In this document: piece after piece, positions 23,478-33,014 of the stretch
How positions within the stretch are numbered: position 1 is the first letter of the stretch
Layout of the letters: each line of letters starts with the position of its first letter
Source of the DNA: an uncultured Dehalococcoidia bacterium
GTDB taxonomy: Bacteria > Chloroflexota > Dehalococcoidia > Lucifugimonadales > UBA1123
Direction of reading: 5' to 3'
Assembly (NCBI GenBank): GCA_951812505.1
Contig: CATOSI010000001.1
Span: 682,001 to 746,000 of the forward strand
DNA: 64,000 bases
Program-made: the position numbers and the translations under genes
Notes under the pieces: generated by a model
The model's database searches: none
What the model saw: the letters and a program-made list of their open reading frames with translations, nothing else
What the model was told of the DNA's origin: nothing

Positions 23478-25007
23478 TCAGCGCAAGTTGTAGGAATAGT
23501 GGCTCATGCCGGACTCCAGTTCCCACTCCGAGAACCAGCCGTTTATGTATGGCAGAATCTCTTCCGAAAGACGCGCTCCATTGGCCTCTCTGTCCGTCAG
23601 TTCACGCGAAAGAGACTCTCTTAATCGCGTAGCCACTTCGGACTTGTCCGCCTTCAGGAATTTCTTGTCCCTGAGAAGTACCTCTCCATCTACCATCACG
23701 GTATCCACGTCCAGCCCCTTGCCGCGGTAGATGAGCGCGTCAACAATGTCGGTATCCGGGTTGAGATACGGCTCTTCGATCCGATCCGTGTCTATCAGGA
23801 CCAGATCGGCGCGCTTGCCCGGCTCGATGATTCCCACGTCGTCGAAGAACGTTACTCTGGCGGCGTTTTCCGTGGCGAGCCGCAAAATGTCGTGAGAGGT
23901 GGGGTGGGAGGAGGAGACACCCGGCTCGCGGTGTATTTTCTGCGCCAGGCGCATCTCCTGAAGAATGTCGTTGTCGTCGTTGATACCGGCTTCGTCTATG
24001 CCGATTGCCACATTGACGCCACGCTCCAGCAGCCTGTTGAAAGGGGCTATGCCGCTCTTGAGCCTCAGATTGGAGCTTGGGTTGGTGCAGACGGAAGTCT
24101 GGGTCTCGGACAATATGTCGAGATCGGATTCGGACAGCCAAACGCCATGCGCGCAGGAAACTTCCGGTCCCAGTGTCCCGAGCTCGGCCAGATGAGCAAG
24201 TGGAGTCTTATTCCAGTGGCGTGTTCCGTACATTCGTTGATAGATGGTCTCTTGTAAGTGTATGTGCAACCCGGTGCCCAGGCGTCTCGCCAGGTCGCTC
24301 ATCGCGACCAGCATCTCGTCCGAACACCAATGCACGTTGTGAGGACTTACGAATATGTTTGTTCGCGGACTGCTTCGTCGGGCGTGTAGTTCGGCGGTGG
24401 AAGATAGGTACTCTTCCAGGGGCACCGGTCTGGCGCTGAGGCGTTCACGAGTCCGGGCCGCGAGTTGGGAAGGCAGAGTTGAAAGGAATCGCTGGTCGTT
24501 CTCATAGACCAGGTTGTTCTGATCTCGTATGAATATCGAAAAAGCCACCCTCATTCCGCTAGCCTTGTAGGCGTCCAGAACCTGGGACGACGCTTCGAAC
24601 AGGTCCAAGTTCTGGGGCAGCCTTGATGCCATATGATTATGCTGGACAGTCGTAATCCCGGACTCGATCATCTGGATCGCGCACCACAGCGTATCCAGAT
24701 AGGGGTCAACCTCTCTCAGCGCCCAGCGAGCGATGATCCACGTTTCAAGCGGCATATCCAGCGAGCCCAGCTGGAACGGCGTTAGTCCAACGTGGTGATG
24801 GGCGTTAATCAGTCCTGGGATTACGACGTGCCGGGAGGTTCCGATTATTTCATCGGGCTGATAGCGTTCAAGCAATTCGTCGAATTTCCCAACTTCGATT
24901 ATCACGCCGTCTTGGACTACTACGGCTCCGTCTTCGATGACCTCAGCCGAGTCCTTGCCGGTGACTCTGCATATTACCTGTCTGCCTCTGACAATCGTGG
25001 TCGTCAT
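23478..25007 (-). CDS. Amidohydrolase-family deaminase (cytosine/SAH deaminase-like)
   Basis: 509 residues. Metal ligands of the TIM-barrel amidohydrolase superfamily: NAHHHVG near residue 69, HIHLQE near 248, CAHGVWLSE near 286 and GIDEAGINDDND near 333. The order and spacing resemble the TrzN/AtzA, guanine deaminase and S-adenosylhomocysteine deaminase group. The reaction would be hydrolytic deamination or dechlorination of a ring or amide; substrate unknown. It follows the M14 peptidase on the minus strand with a 2-base gap, indicating one transcript. Confidence 0.87.
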   Translation of the reverse strand: MTTTIVRGRQVICRVTGKDSAEVIEDGAVVVQDGVIIEVGKFDELLERYQPDEIIGTSRHVVIPGLINAHHHVGLTPFQLGSLDMPLETWIIARWALREVDPYLDTLWCAIQMIESGITTVQHNHMASRLPQNLDLFEASSQVLDAYKASGMRVAFSIFIRDQNNLVYENDQRFLSTLPSQLAARTRERLSARPVPLEEYLSSTAELHARRSSPRTNIFVSPHNVHWCSDEMLVAMSDLARRLGTGLHIHLQETIYQRMYGTRHWNKTPLAHLAELGTLGPEVSCAHGVWLSESDLDILSETQTSVCTNPSSNLRLKSGIAPFNRLLERGVNVAIGIDEAGINDDNDILQEMRLAQKIHREPGVSSSHPTSHDILRLATENAARVTFFDDVGIIEPGKRADLVLIDTDRIEEPYLNPDTDIVDALIYRGKGLDVDTVMVDGEVLLRDKKFLKADKSEVATRLRESLSRELTDREANGARLSEEILPYINGWFSEWELESGMSHYSYNLR

Positions 25008-25009
25008 AT

Positions 25010-27484
25010 CTACCTCGTGGAATAGTACACAGAGTTGAATAGCAGTTTGTAAGTGCCCCTCGCCTGTGCCCTGAAGTGCGGCCTGAACCCGAACAGGATT
25101 ATCTTGCCGAGGCCGACCGGGACCGAAATCAGCGCCGACAGTCCCGCTATATGCTCCTTGCCGATGAGTAGGCCGCTCAGCAATGTCTCATCGTCAGAGA
25201 AGCTGGCAATTGTATCCCCCTTGTCAACCTGATAGGCGGGGCCATTCATGTAGAGGGCCGCCGCGCAATCCGGCATACCGAAACCGATGGGGTGACCGTT
25301 GTCCACGTTAATCTTAAGTAAGCTGCCAGGTGCGAAGAAGTCAGTGGTTGACATTCTGGCAAGAGGGTTTTTCACTGGGAGTTTCAGGTGGTGAACGAGC
25401 AGTCGGCTGGAATCGTCCCACGCGATGATGGTTCCGCCGCGTTCTGCGAACCGCCGCAATCCGGCAATGCCACGATCCCCCAGACCGCCGGAGAAGCGTG
25501 GAGAGTAATGAGCGCTGCTGAATCCCCGCCGCAGTTGGCGGACCCTCTGGTGCGGGACGATTATGCAGTCGAAGCGACTGTCCAGACCCGTTTCCTTGAT
25601 GTCGCTGTCAACAAGCGATGTGTACTTGAAGCCGTAGCTGTCAAACAAGAATCTCGTCCACCCCTCTTCGATGCTCGGGACATAGCTGGCGTAAACCCCG
25701 ACCCTGGGCGGGCGCACCAACTTCAGTCCCTCGTGCGGCCTGGAGTGGATCGGTCGAATCCTCGCAATGGCATCTTCAGAGGAAAGCGCCTCACGCGCGG
25801 ATTCGGACGCGGGTATCACCCATGTCCCTCGGCTCAAACCGTCGCTCCCTTCGGGTGAAGCGGGCCCAATTCGAAAAACTGGATGACCGTCAAACAGAAG
25901 TCTGTTCACTAGCTTATAGGCGCCATTGGATTCAGGTCCTACAGCAAAAGCGCGGGCATCCGATTCGGCTGCGCCGCCGCTGAATTCCTTCCATTGCCAG
26001 GGACCAGCCTTACGAGTTTTACTCAACTCAGCCGGATTCTTGAGCTCGTGGCAAGTGACACCCATTGAGAGGGGCAAACAGTGCGACGTTGCATCGTAGG
26101 GCTTCTGGGGAGGTCCTCCGGGGAACTGCCGAACATCCGGGTAACTCTGCTTCTCTAGCATCGTCTGAGCGAAGGAACCAAATCGCTGTTGTGAGGGGAT
26201 CAAGTAGTCTCCTGCCTCCAACGCGACGCCTTCATGTAAGACTTGCTCTTCTACCTGATGCACTTCAACATCCGCAAAGTCCAACAGGTCCAGCAATTCG
26301 CCCGTCGCGCTGAGATCATGCTGCCGGTGGGGAATCACGAACGCAAAAGGATCGGACTGACTCGACACGCGCCGTTCCAGGGTCTCAAAGGCGTTCCTCA
26401 CCCACCACTCTCTGTTGCGCGCCGCGTGGTCCAGACAGGCCAAGGTTGCGGACAGGTCGTATTCGACAATGTCTCGAAGACTCCATCGCCCTCCTTTCCA
26501 TGGGAGAGGATGTCTCCACGACTTGACCTTCGGTCGTTCTCCTCTGTCATCCCGGAGGCTTGCGACCGGAATATCAATGGGTGTCGCGATTTTCGCGCTG
26601 GCCGCCTCAGAGAGTATTCTCAGTCCTCCGTGGTAGTGGGGATAGGAGCGACTGGGACTGTACGAGTCGTAAACCATGTTGACCGCAACGCCGCCTTTGC
26701 CCTCAGAGATAAGTTGAGCGGCCATGTGCGATCCCAACGCGGCCATTTCGCTTTGGATTACCGGGTCCACGTGCGGCCCGATGGGATCGAGCAGGGGAGG
26801 GAGAATCATGCGCATTCCGTCGGCGCGAGTCTGATGAATATCGTAAGTAATGTGCGGACGCCAGGCGTTGTGAATATGCTCTACAACGAGTCTTGTCTCC
26901 TTTTGTGTGAACATGAACCAGTCGCGGTTGTTATCGTGCCCGGTGTACTTGTGGTACAGATAGGGCGGTATCGAACCTTCGAAGTGAGTTCCCAGCGACG
27001 CATCGTACCAGTCTTTGACTCGCACCAATCCGTCCGGGTTCATGCTGGGGACCAGCAGGAGGATAACGTTGTCCAATATATCCCGGACTCTGTCGGTGTC
27101 GGAAAACGCAAGCTGATAAGCCAGTTCCAACGACATCTGGCTTCCGCCCACTTCGGTAGCATGGATACTGCAAGTGACCGCGACGACGGTTCGCGCCTTC
27201 CCGATTAAGGGCGCGGGGTCTCTTTCGCCGAGTGACGAGGGATCGGCAAGCGACTGCTGTATCTCTCGGATATCATCCATCCGACTGAGATTGCTCGGAG
27301 AGCTGATAGCGCATAGGATGAAGGGCAAGCCCTCTGTGGAACGGCCAATCTCTTCTACGATTACCCTGTCACTCTCGGAATCAAGACAGTTGAAATAGCC
27401 AACCATATCGCTCCAGCCGGCCAATTTTCTGTCTTCACCAACTCTGAAACCCAAGAATTCCTCAGGTGTGGTTATCCGCGACAT
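25010..27484 (-). CDS. M14-family zinc carboxypeptidase-like protein
   Basis: 824 residues. CSIHATEVGGSQMSLEL near residue 107 gives the HxxE zinc motif, PSMNPDGLVRVKDWYD follows and ITYDIHQTRADG near 215 supplies the third His. The segment YHKYTGHDNNRDWFMF is typical of large Chloroflexota and Bacteroidota M14 proteins. The C-terminal half (about residues 400-824) has no named domain but includes a ThuA/GATase-like stretch (RGGTIIAWDDSSRLLVHHL). There is no signal peptide, which is unusual for this size class. It would trim peptides or amide-linked metabolites. Confidence 0.82.
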   Translation of the reverse strand: MSRITTPEEFLGFRVGEDRKLAGWSDMVGYFNCLDSESDRVIVEEIGRSTEGLPFILCAISSPSNLSRMDDIREIQQSLADPSSLGERDPAPLIGKARTVVAVTCSIHATEVGGSQMSLELAYQLAFSDTDRVRDILDNVILLLVPSMNPDGLVRVKDWYDASLGTHFEGSIPPYLYHKYTGHDNNRDWFMFTQKETRLVVEHIHNAWRPHITYDIHQTRADGMRMILPPLLDPIGPHVDPVIQSEMAALGSHMAAQLISEGKGGVAVNMVYDSYSPSRSYPHYHGGLRILSEAASAKIATPIDIPVASLRDDRGERPKVKSWRHPLPWKGGRWSLRDIVEYDLSATLACLDHAARNREWWVRNAFETLERRVSSQSDPFAFVIPHRQHDLSATGELLDLLDFADVEVHQVEEQVLHEGVALEAGDYLIPSQQRFGSFAQTMLEKQSYPDVRQFPGGPPQKPYDATSHCLPLSMGVTCHELKNPAELSKTRKAGPWQWKEFSGGAAESDARAFAVGPESNGAYKLVNRLLFDGHPVFRIGPASPEGSDGLSRGTWVIPASESAREALSSEDAIARIRPIHSRPHEGLKLVRPPRVGVYASYVPSIEEGWTRFLFDSYGFKYTSLVDSDIKETGLDSRFDCIIVPHQRVRQLRRGFSSAHYSPRFSGGLGDRGIAGLRRFAERGGTIIAWDDSSRLLVHHLKLPVKNPLARMSTTDFFAPGSLLKINVDNGHPIGFGMPDCAAALYMNGPAYQVDKGDTIASFSDDETLLSGLLIGKEHIAGLSALISVPVGLGKIILFGFRPHFRAQARGTYKLLFNSVYYSTR

Positions 27485-27610
27485 CTAACGTCGTCCGCAG
27501 AATGTGAATTTGTGTACAAGTATGCCTGTCTCCAATGTTACTATGTTCTATCCGAGTTATAGGATACATCATCGTTATAGTTAAATTGGACAAAGGAGAA
27601 TGTCAAAAGA

Positions 27611-28306
27611 ATGACTCATCGAATTGATACGGTCTTGGTAGTGACGCCTCATCCGGATGACGCGGAAGGGGGAGCGGGTGGAACTATAGCTAAGTGGACA
27701 CGTGAAGGCAAGAAGGTCGTTCTGGTCGTATGCACCAACGGCGACAAGGGGACCAGCGACAAAACGCTCAAGCCCGAAAAGCTCGCCGCCATTCGCGAAA
27801 AGGAACAACTCGACGCAGCGGAAGTTCTCGGACTCGAGGAGGTAGTATTCCTCAGGTTCCCGGATCAGAATCTCGAAGACTGCAGAGAATTAAGGCTGGC
27901 TTTGTGTCGCCAGATCAGAAAGCATCGTCCTGACCTTGTTGTCACTATTGATCCGACTCCCCGCTACATCCAGCATAGAGATCACTACATGGCAGGACGT
28001 GTGACACTCGACGCGGTCTTCCCTTACGCGCGCGACTATCTGGCGTTCCCAGAGCTGATGGAAGAGGGTCTGGAGCCATTCAAGGTTAGGGAAGTCTGGC
28101 TATTCAGGCCCCAGGAACCGGATACCTACGTCGACATCGAAGATACGTTCGTAACAAAAGTTGACGCGCTCTACTGCCACGTCAGCCAGATGGGTCGCCC
28201 GAGAGAAGAGCGAGAGGCGTGGCTGCGCGAGCGATCTGGGGAAACCGGCGAGCATATAGGCGGAGGACTGGCCGAACCGTTCAAGCGAATCGTAATCGAA
28301 CGCTAA
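27611..28306 (+). CDS. PIG-L / LmbE-family deacetylase
   Basis: 231 residues. VTPHPDDAEGGAGGTIAKW near residue 12 is the zinc and catalytic motif (PHPDD) and QHRDHYMAG near 120 supplies the third ligand. Members remove N-acetyl groups from sugars or thiol cofactors (MshB, BshB, LmbE). ATG at 27611 follows AAAGGAGAATGTCAAAAGA. It is convergent with the sigma factor gene and overlaps its end by four bases. The substrate is not evident; no mycothiol or bacillithiol genes are beside it. Confidence 0.87.
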   Translation: MTHRIDTVLVVTPHPDDAEGGAGGTIAKWTREGKKVVLVVCTNGDKGTSDKTLKPEKLAAIREKEQLDAAEVLGLEEVVFLRFPDQNLEDCRELRLALCRQIRKHRPDLVVTIDPTPRYIQHRDHYMAGRVTLDAVFPYARDYLAFPELMEEGLEPFKVREVWLFRPQEPDTYVDIEDTFVTKVDALYCHVSQMGRPREEREAWLRERSGETGEHIGGGLAEPFKRIVIER

Positions 28307-29745
28307 TCCAGCTCGGTCTCTTCGATAGTGGGCAGCTTGCCAGAGCCCCTGAGCATGGTAAGCGCCTGCTTCTCCAACTGGCGAACGCGCTCGCGTGTTA
28401 CTCCGAGTTCCCTGCCGACTTCTTCGAGCGTTCGAGGCCTGTCGTCAATGAAACCGAATCTAAGCGCCAGCACCATCCTGAGACGAGGCGGGATATTCTC
28501 TAATGCCTCGATCACGTCTTCCCGCGTGAGCATCTTCATGGCGACTTCGTATGGCGTTCTGCCGCTTGTGTCCTTGATGAAGTCCTCAAGCGTGGAATCC
28601 TCGTCACCGACCGGCGTACCCAGCGAGATTGTATGCTGGCGCTGGCGCATGAGATTTTCGACCTGCTCCGTTGTCCACTCCAGTTCCTCGGCAAGCTCTG
28701 CCGGGGTAGGGTCGCGGTCGTTGTCTCTTATCAGCTTACGTTCTGCAGTATTGAGTTGCTGGAGCCTCTCGACTACGTGGACGGGAAGCCTGATGGTCCG
28801 TCCCTGGTCCGCCAGAGCTCTAGTGACAGCCTGCCGGATCCACCATGTGGCGTAGGTGCTGAATTTGAACCCCCTGTGAGGATCGTACTTTTCAACCGCG
28901 CGCATCAACCCCAGGTTGCCTTCCTGAATCAGATCCAGAAGAGGGAGGCCACGCCTGAGGTACCTCCGGGCAACGCTCACAACAAGCCTGAGATTGGAGT
29001 TAGTGAGCCTCTCCGAAGCAGCTTCCCCTCGTCCCTCGATCAGTCTCCACCACCGCTCGATTTCAGGCGCCAGACCATCAATGGAGTTCTCAATAGTCTC
29101 CTCGTCCAGCGACTCGTGATACAACTGGGGACCCAGTTTCCGTTCTAACTCGCTCACAACCCTAACCGGAATCAAAGCCGTTACTTTCGACATATCGGTT
29201 ATTCTGGGCGCGGATTCCTCAACCTCGAATTCAAGTTGATCAGCTACAGTCTCTTTCAGGCGATCTGAAATTGGGCTGTCGAGTATGTCGCGCACATCGT
29301 CTCTGGAAAGGATAACGCTTGCGGGCGCTTCCAGAGGAAACTCGAGTTCTGTCTCTTCTGCTAGAGTTCTCAGGACCAGCAAGTCCGTGAACAAGTCATA
29401 GAGAAGCGCCGCGGCGACTCTTGCGGTCGTAGGTTCGTGTTCGAGCTCTTCCAACAGCCGAGCGCGGGTGTCTTTGAGCAAAATCCAGCGTTCTACGTCT
29501 CGACCTAACGCCAGTTCCTGCGGCGCGGTGAGCAGCGTATGCTGACCTATTGCGCGCAGATACTCCCTAACCGTATCTGTCGGCTCGTCGCTCAGTTCAC
29601 GCTCGTAAGCCTTCAGCAGCGCCATAGACTCTTCGGAGGCAACCGAAACATGATCGTAAGACTGCCTCGCCAGAGGGTCCTGTCCGGCCCTATCAAACTC
29701 TGTGCTCTGGTTGTCCCAGAGATGTCTCTCTTGCGTCATTATCAT
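28303..29745 (-). CDS. Sigma-70 family RNA polymerase sigma factor, primary type
   Basis: 480 residues. Region 1.2 is seen as DTVREYLRAIGQHTLLTAPQE near residue 57, a non-conserved insert follows, region 2 as SNLRLVVSVARRYLRRGLPL then LDLIQEGNLGLMRAVEKYDP and FSTYATWWIRQAVTRAL (-10 recognition), region 3 as RLPVHVVERLQQLNTAERKL, and region 4 as LEEVGRELGVTRERVRQLEK (-35 recognition). It has the RpoD-like layout but a shorter N-terminus without region 1.1. It may be the housekeeping factor or a close paralogue. ATG at 29745 or the in-frame ATG at 29739 are both possible starts. Confidence 0.9.
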   Translation of the reverse strand: MIMTQERHLWDNQSTEFDRAGQDPLARQSYDHVSVASEESMALLKAYERELSDEPTDTVREYLRAIGQHTLLTAPQELALGRDVERWILLKDTRARLLEELEHEPTTARVAAALLYDLFTDLLVLRTLAEETELEFPLEAPASVILSRDDVRDILDSPISDRLKETVADQLEFEVEESAPRITDMSKVTALIPVRVVSELERKLGPQLYHESLDEETIENSIDGLAPEIERWWRLIEGRGEAASERLTNSNLRLVVSVARRYLRRGLPLLDLIQEGNLGLMRAVEKYDPHRGFKFSTYATWWIRQAVTRALADQGRTIRLPVHVVERLQQLNTAERKLIRDNDRDPTPAELAEELEWTTEQVENLMRQRQHTISLGTPVGDEDSTLEDFIKDTSGRTPYEVAMKMLTREDVIEALENIPPRLRMVLALRFGFIDDRPRTLEEVGRELGVTRERVRQLEKQALTMLRGSGKLPTIEETELD

Positions 29746-29768
29746 GCTTTCTTTACTAGGGGAGCGGC

Positions 29769-29791
29769 ATTATACCACATTATGTATTATA
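29769..29791 (-). promoter_or_regulatory. Two tandem -10 boxes upstream of the sigma factor gene
   Basis: On the minus strand TATAAT occurs twice, at 29791-29786 and 29774-29769, each within GGTATAAT, 17 bases apart and 24-46 bases before the start codon. No good -35 box was seen for either. The duplication suggests two overlapping promoters. Confidence 0.5.
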
Positions 29792-29958
29792 CCCCAATTC
29801 GGATATAGGCATCAGCAGGGGAATAATCTTGACAATCCCAATGGTGGCCTGTTTACTACTGCATGGCAGAACAGAACCTTTACGTGGCCTTGCCATACCT
29901 GATTCCAACGGCCACGACTAACAACGACGAAGGCAATCTCATCACAAGGAGAAGCAAC

Positions 29959-30723
29959 GTGTCTAGGAAAGTCTTGATTACCGGAATGAGTGGTCTGATA
30001 GGTGGGATATTGAAAGATCACTTAATCGCAGCCGGCGGCTACGATCTGACGGCGCTGAATCGGCGCGAGGTGGAAGGCGTTCGGACGGTCCGCGCCAACA
30101 TTTCGGACCTGGATGAAATCCTGCCCGCCTTCAAGGATCAGGAAGTTGTTGTTCATCTCGCCGCGTACCTGGGCTCGCAGGACTGGGAAGGCCAGCACGC
30201 CGGCAACGTACTGGGCACTTACAACGTCTTCGAGGCGGCGCGGCGGTCCGGTGTAAAGAGAGTTATTTTCGCGTCCAGCGGCAACTCAATACGCGGTTTC
30301 GAGCGTGTGCCGCCCTATTCGGATATAGCCGCCGGGAACTATGAGAAAGTGCCGTCCGATTTCCGCAAACTTACTCACCATGATGTCCGACCCGAAGCCC
30401 TGTACGGAGCCGCGAAGATATGGGGAGAGGCGCTCGCCCGACACTTCTCCGACGACTACGACATGAGCATGATCTGCGTGCGAATTGGCTCGGTTACTCA
30501 GGGCAACCGCCCCAGGACGATGCGCGAGAACGCCATTTACTTAAGTCACAACGATGTTGCCACGCACCTGAAGGCCTGCATTGATGCCCCGGATGACATC
30601 AAATTCGACATCTTTTTCGCGGTCTCAAACAACAGGTGGAATTACCGCGATCTGACACATCCCAGGGAAGCGCTTGGTTGGGAGCCGCAGGATTCGGCGG
30701 ACAATTATCCATACACTGGATGA
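29959..30723 (+). CDS. NAD-dependent epimerase/dehydratase (uronate dehydrogenase-like)
   Basis: 254 residues from the GTG at 29959, chosen because AAGGAG lies eight bases upstream and the protein then starts with the nucleotide fold VLITGMSGLIGGILKDHL. YGAAKIWGEALARHFSD provides the Tyr-x-x-x-Lys catalytic pair and FASSGNSIRGFE the Ser. The short-chain extended family acts on nucleotide sugars or free uronates; length and VRIGSVTQGNRPRTMRE resemble uronate dehydrogenases. Placed between the sigma factor and the acetamidase genes. Confidence 0.82.
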   Translation: MSRKVLITGMSGLIGGILKDHLIAAGGYDLTALNRREVEGVRTVRANISDLDEILPAFKDQEVVVHLAAYLGSQDWEGQHAGNVLGTYNVFEAARRSGVKRVIFASSGNSIRGFERVPPYSDIAAGNYEKVPSDFRKLTHHDVRPEALYGAAKIWGEALARHFSDDYDMSMICVRIGSVTQGNRPRTMRENAIYLSHNDVATHLKACIDAPDDIKFDIFFAVSNNRWNYRDLTHPREALGWEPQDSADNYPYTG

Positions 30724-30801
30724 CACATGAATTCGTCCGAGGAATGCAGTGAACAGTTCTGAAGACCGACTTGACAGTTGTCGGATGGAGAATTCAAACC
30801 C

Positions 30802-31911
30802 ATGACCCAGTTTGTAAGAATAGATAGGTCCATGAGGCTAAAGGAACAGCCTGAGACAGGCCACAATCGCTGGCATCCCGACATTCCGCCGCTTCTCGAA
30901 GTTGGGGAAAACGAGAACATAATAATCGAAACGCGCGATGCCTCCGATGGTCAGATGACGCCGGAAGTTGTGCCCGAAGACATGGAATCTATGGACCAGA
31001 AAGTCAGCCATCCGCTGACCGGGCCGATATTCGTCGAGGGAGCTCAGCCGGGGGACCTTCTCGAGGTCGAGTACGTTGATATATTTCCCGAACCCTATGG
31101 CTGGACGCGCTTCAGACCCGGCGCTGGATTCTTGAGGGATGTGTTCACCCAGCCGTTTGTGGCGCACTGGAGCATTGAGCACGGCTACGCCACCTCAGAA
31201 CAGATTCCCGGAGTGCGGATTCCTGATGGGTCATTTATGGGTACGGCTGGTGTCGCTCCCTCACATGATCAGCTTGAATCATGGACACGCCGCGAACAGG
31301 AACTTCTGGATCGCGGAGGCGTGGTACAGCCGCCTGATATCGAGGACGCTGTGCCCGGCGGACGCATCGGTGAGGAGGGACTTCGCACCGTGCCTCCACG
31401 CGAGAACGCGGGCAACATGGACATCAAGCAGCTCACCCGAGGCTCGCGGCTGTACATTCCGGTAGCAGTCGAGGGAGCGCTCTTCTCGGTCGGAGACGGT
31501 CACTTTGCCCAGGGAGACGGTGAAGTCTGCATCACCGCCATAGAGATGGGGGCGACCGTGGGCGTTCGGTTCAAGGTTCACAAGAGTGAAGCCGAATTGA
31601 AGGGCATTCGAACGCCTAGGTTCTCTCACCCCGGCTTCTTCCAGCCCCCTGATATTGCAGTGCCGAGAAACTTCACCGCTACGATGGGATACCCAATCCG
31701 AGAGGATGGCACGCAGGAAGGCGAGGACGTTACACTCGCGGCACGAAACGCGCTGCTTGCGATGATAGATCTTCTCTGCGAGAGGGGATACAACGCTGAA
31801 CAAGCATACGCAATCTGTTCCGTCGCGGTTGACCTACGCATCAGCAACATCGTTGACCTACCGAATGTGACCGTGTCGGCGTTCCTGGCGGAGGATATTT
31901 TCGTCGTGTAG
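30802..31911 (+). CDS. Acetamidase/formamidase family protein
   Basis: 369 residues from the ATG at 30802; a TTG 24 bases earlier is a less likely start. The family's GPIFVEGAQPGDLLEVEYVD and the GDGHFAQGDGEVCITAIEMG block (metal-site region) are present, and FSHPGFFQPPDIAVPRNF follows. Known members hydrolyse short amides such as formamide or acetamide to ammonia and acid. With the nitrile hydratase-like genes elsewhere in the window this would complete nitrile to acid conversion, although they are 13 kb apart and not co-transcribed. Confidence 0.86.
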   Translation: MTQFVRIDRSMRLKEQPETGHNRWHPDIPPLLEVGENENIIIETRDASDGQMTPEVVPEDMESMDQKVSHPLTGPIFVEGAQPGDLLEVEYVDIFPEPYGWTRFRPGAGFLRDVFTQPFVAHWSIEHGYATSEQIPGVRIPDGSFMGTAGVAPSHDQLESWTRREQELLDRGGVVQPPDIEDAVPGGRIGEEGLRTVPPRENAGNMDIKQLTRGSRLYIPVAVEGALFSVGDGHFAQGDGEVCITAIEMGATVGVRFKVHKSEAELKGIRTPRFSHPGFFQPPDIAVPRNFTATMGYPIREDGTQEGEDVTLAARNALLAMIDLLCERGYNAEQAYAICSVAVDLRISNIVDLPNVTVSAFLAEDIFVV

Positions 31912-31922
31912 CCCCAGCAATC

Positions 31923-33014
31923 TCAGACCAGCCCGCGCAGTTCGCTGTCGGCGTCGAACAGGTACTTCTTCCAGTACGAAGACTTGAGGCCCTGCAGGGC
32001 CTGATGCCATGCGTGCTCAGTGGCTTCGTCCATCCCAAGCGTCATCGCACTTGCGAGATAGTCCTGAAAATCGTTCCTGAACTCTGCAACAGCCGCGTAT
32101 TCGCGTCGCCCGATTTTCGTCAGCAACTTTAGTGCGCGGTCGGACCCGCTGACATTTGCATTCGCGTACTCTTTGGCGATTACTTCTGACTTCCTCTCCA
32201 ACGTGCCCGATAAGCGAATTTCCCTCGTCCGGGTGAATCCGCCCGGCTCACTTGGAGACGGCTCCGTGGTCGTATATTGCAGGAACAGATCGAACAGAAT
32301 GTCGTTCAGGTCGAACATAGGATGCCTGTGCGTGCTGTCCCTCGGCAGAGTCAGGGTTCCCAGGTCAATTACCCTGATTGTTCTCGACGCCGGCGAATAG
32401 AAGACGTTCTGCGGACCCAGGTCTTGGGCCAGGTAGCCCTCGTCATAGACTCGCTCGATGATCGCGAGCACTGCGAAGGAAGGATGCTCATAGCCTGAAG
32501 ACATGAACGCCTTTGAGGGATGAAGTGCGAACAGATTTAGGGGCAGCGCAATCGGATGGCCTCTGACCATGTCCGAAACGCCTCCGACAAGCGGAATGCC
32601 CTTCGCTCGATCCTCGACCTGTACGGAGTACTTATGGCCGGGGTCATCACCAAAGTACCAGTCAAAGTTGTCCCGTTCCGTTAGCAAGTGGAGATGTAAG
32701 AGGTTAGATACATCTTCAATTCGGTCTCTCAATTCCGCCTGAAGTAGAGTTCGTTCCTCAACGTTATGATGAATGTTCCGTGAGACGAGCGTCGGATGAG
32801 CTCTCTTGACGACAACCGGCTCTCCTATTTCGGAGTCAGTCCCCTCGAACACCTGGAGGTCGGCTCCCTCTCCAAGCAGATTGCCAAGGGAGAAACGCTC
32901 AAGCTCTTCTGGGCTGGATAGATTCAAAGTGACCTTCTTACTGAATTGCGTTAGTCTTCCAATTGGTTGCAATGTCGAGTTGAATCGTAAGACAATGGGG
33001 ACACCATGCCCCAC
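31923..33014 (-). CDS. Divergent protein-kinase-like protein
   Basis: About 363 residues with a GTG start at 33014 that overlaps the divergent sthA start by nine bases, so the true start may be further in (a TTG at 32972 is possible). Residues 40-70 contain LGNLLGEGADLQVFEGTD then EPVVVKRAHP, resembling a Gly-rich loop and the VAIK Lys. GYLAQDLGPQNVFY near 205 stands in for the HRDxxxxN catalytic loop (Asp and Asn kept, His replaced by Gln), and RVIDLGTL for DFG. It is probably an active or degenerate serine/threonine-type kinase. No transmembrane segment follows. Confidence 0.55.
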   Translation of the reverse strand: MGHGVPIVLRFNSTLQPIGRLTQFSKKVTLNLSSPEELERFSLGNLLGEGADLQVFEGTDSEIGEPVVVKRAHPTLVSRNIHHNVEERTLLQAELRDRIEDVSNLLHLHLLTERDNFDWYFGDDPGHKYSVQVEDRAKGIPLVGGVSDMVRGHPIALPLNLFALHPSKAFMSSGYEHPSFAVLAIIERVYDEGYLAQDLGPQNVFYSPASRTIRVIDLGTLTLPRDSTHRHPMFDLNDILFDLFLQYTTTEPSPSEPGGFTRTREIRLSGTLERKSEVIAKEYANANVSGSDRALKLLTKIGRREYAAVAEFRNDFQDYLASAMTLGMDEATEHAWHQALQGLKSSYWKKYLFDADSELRGLV

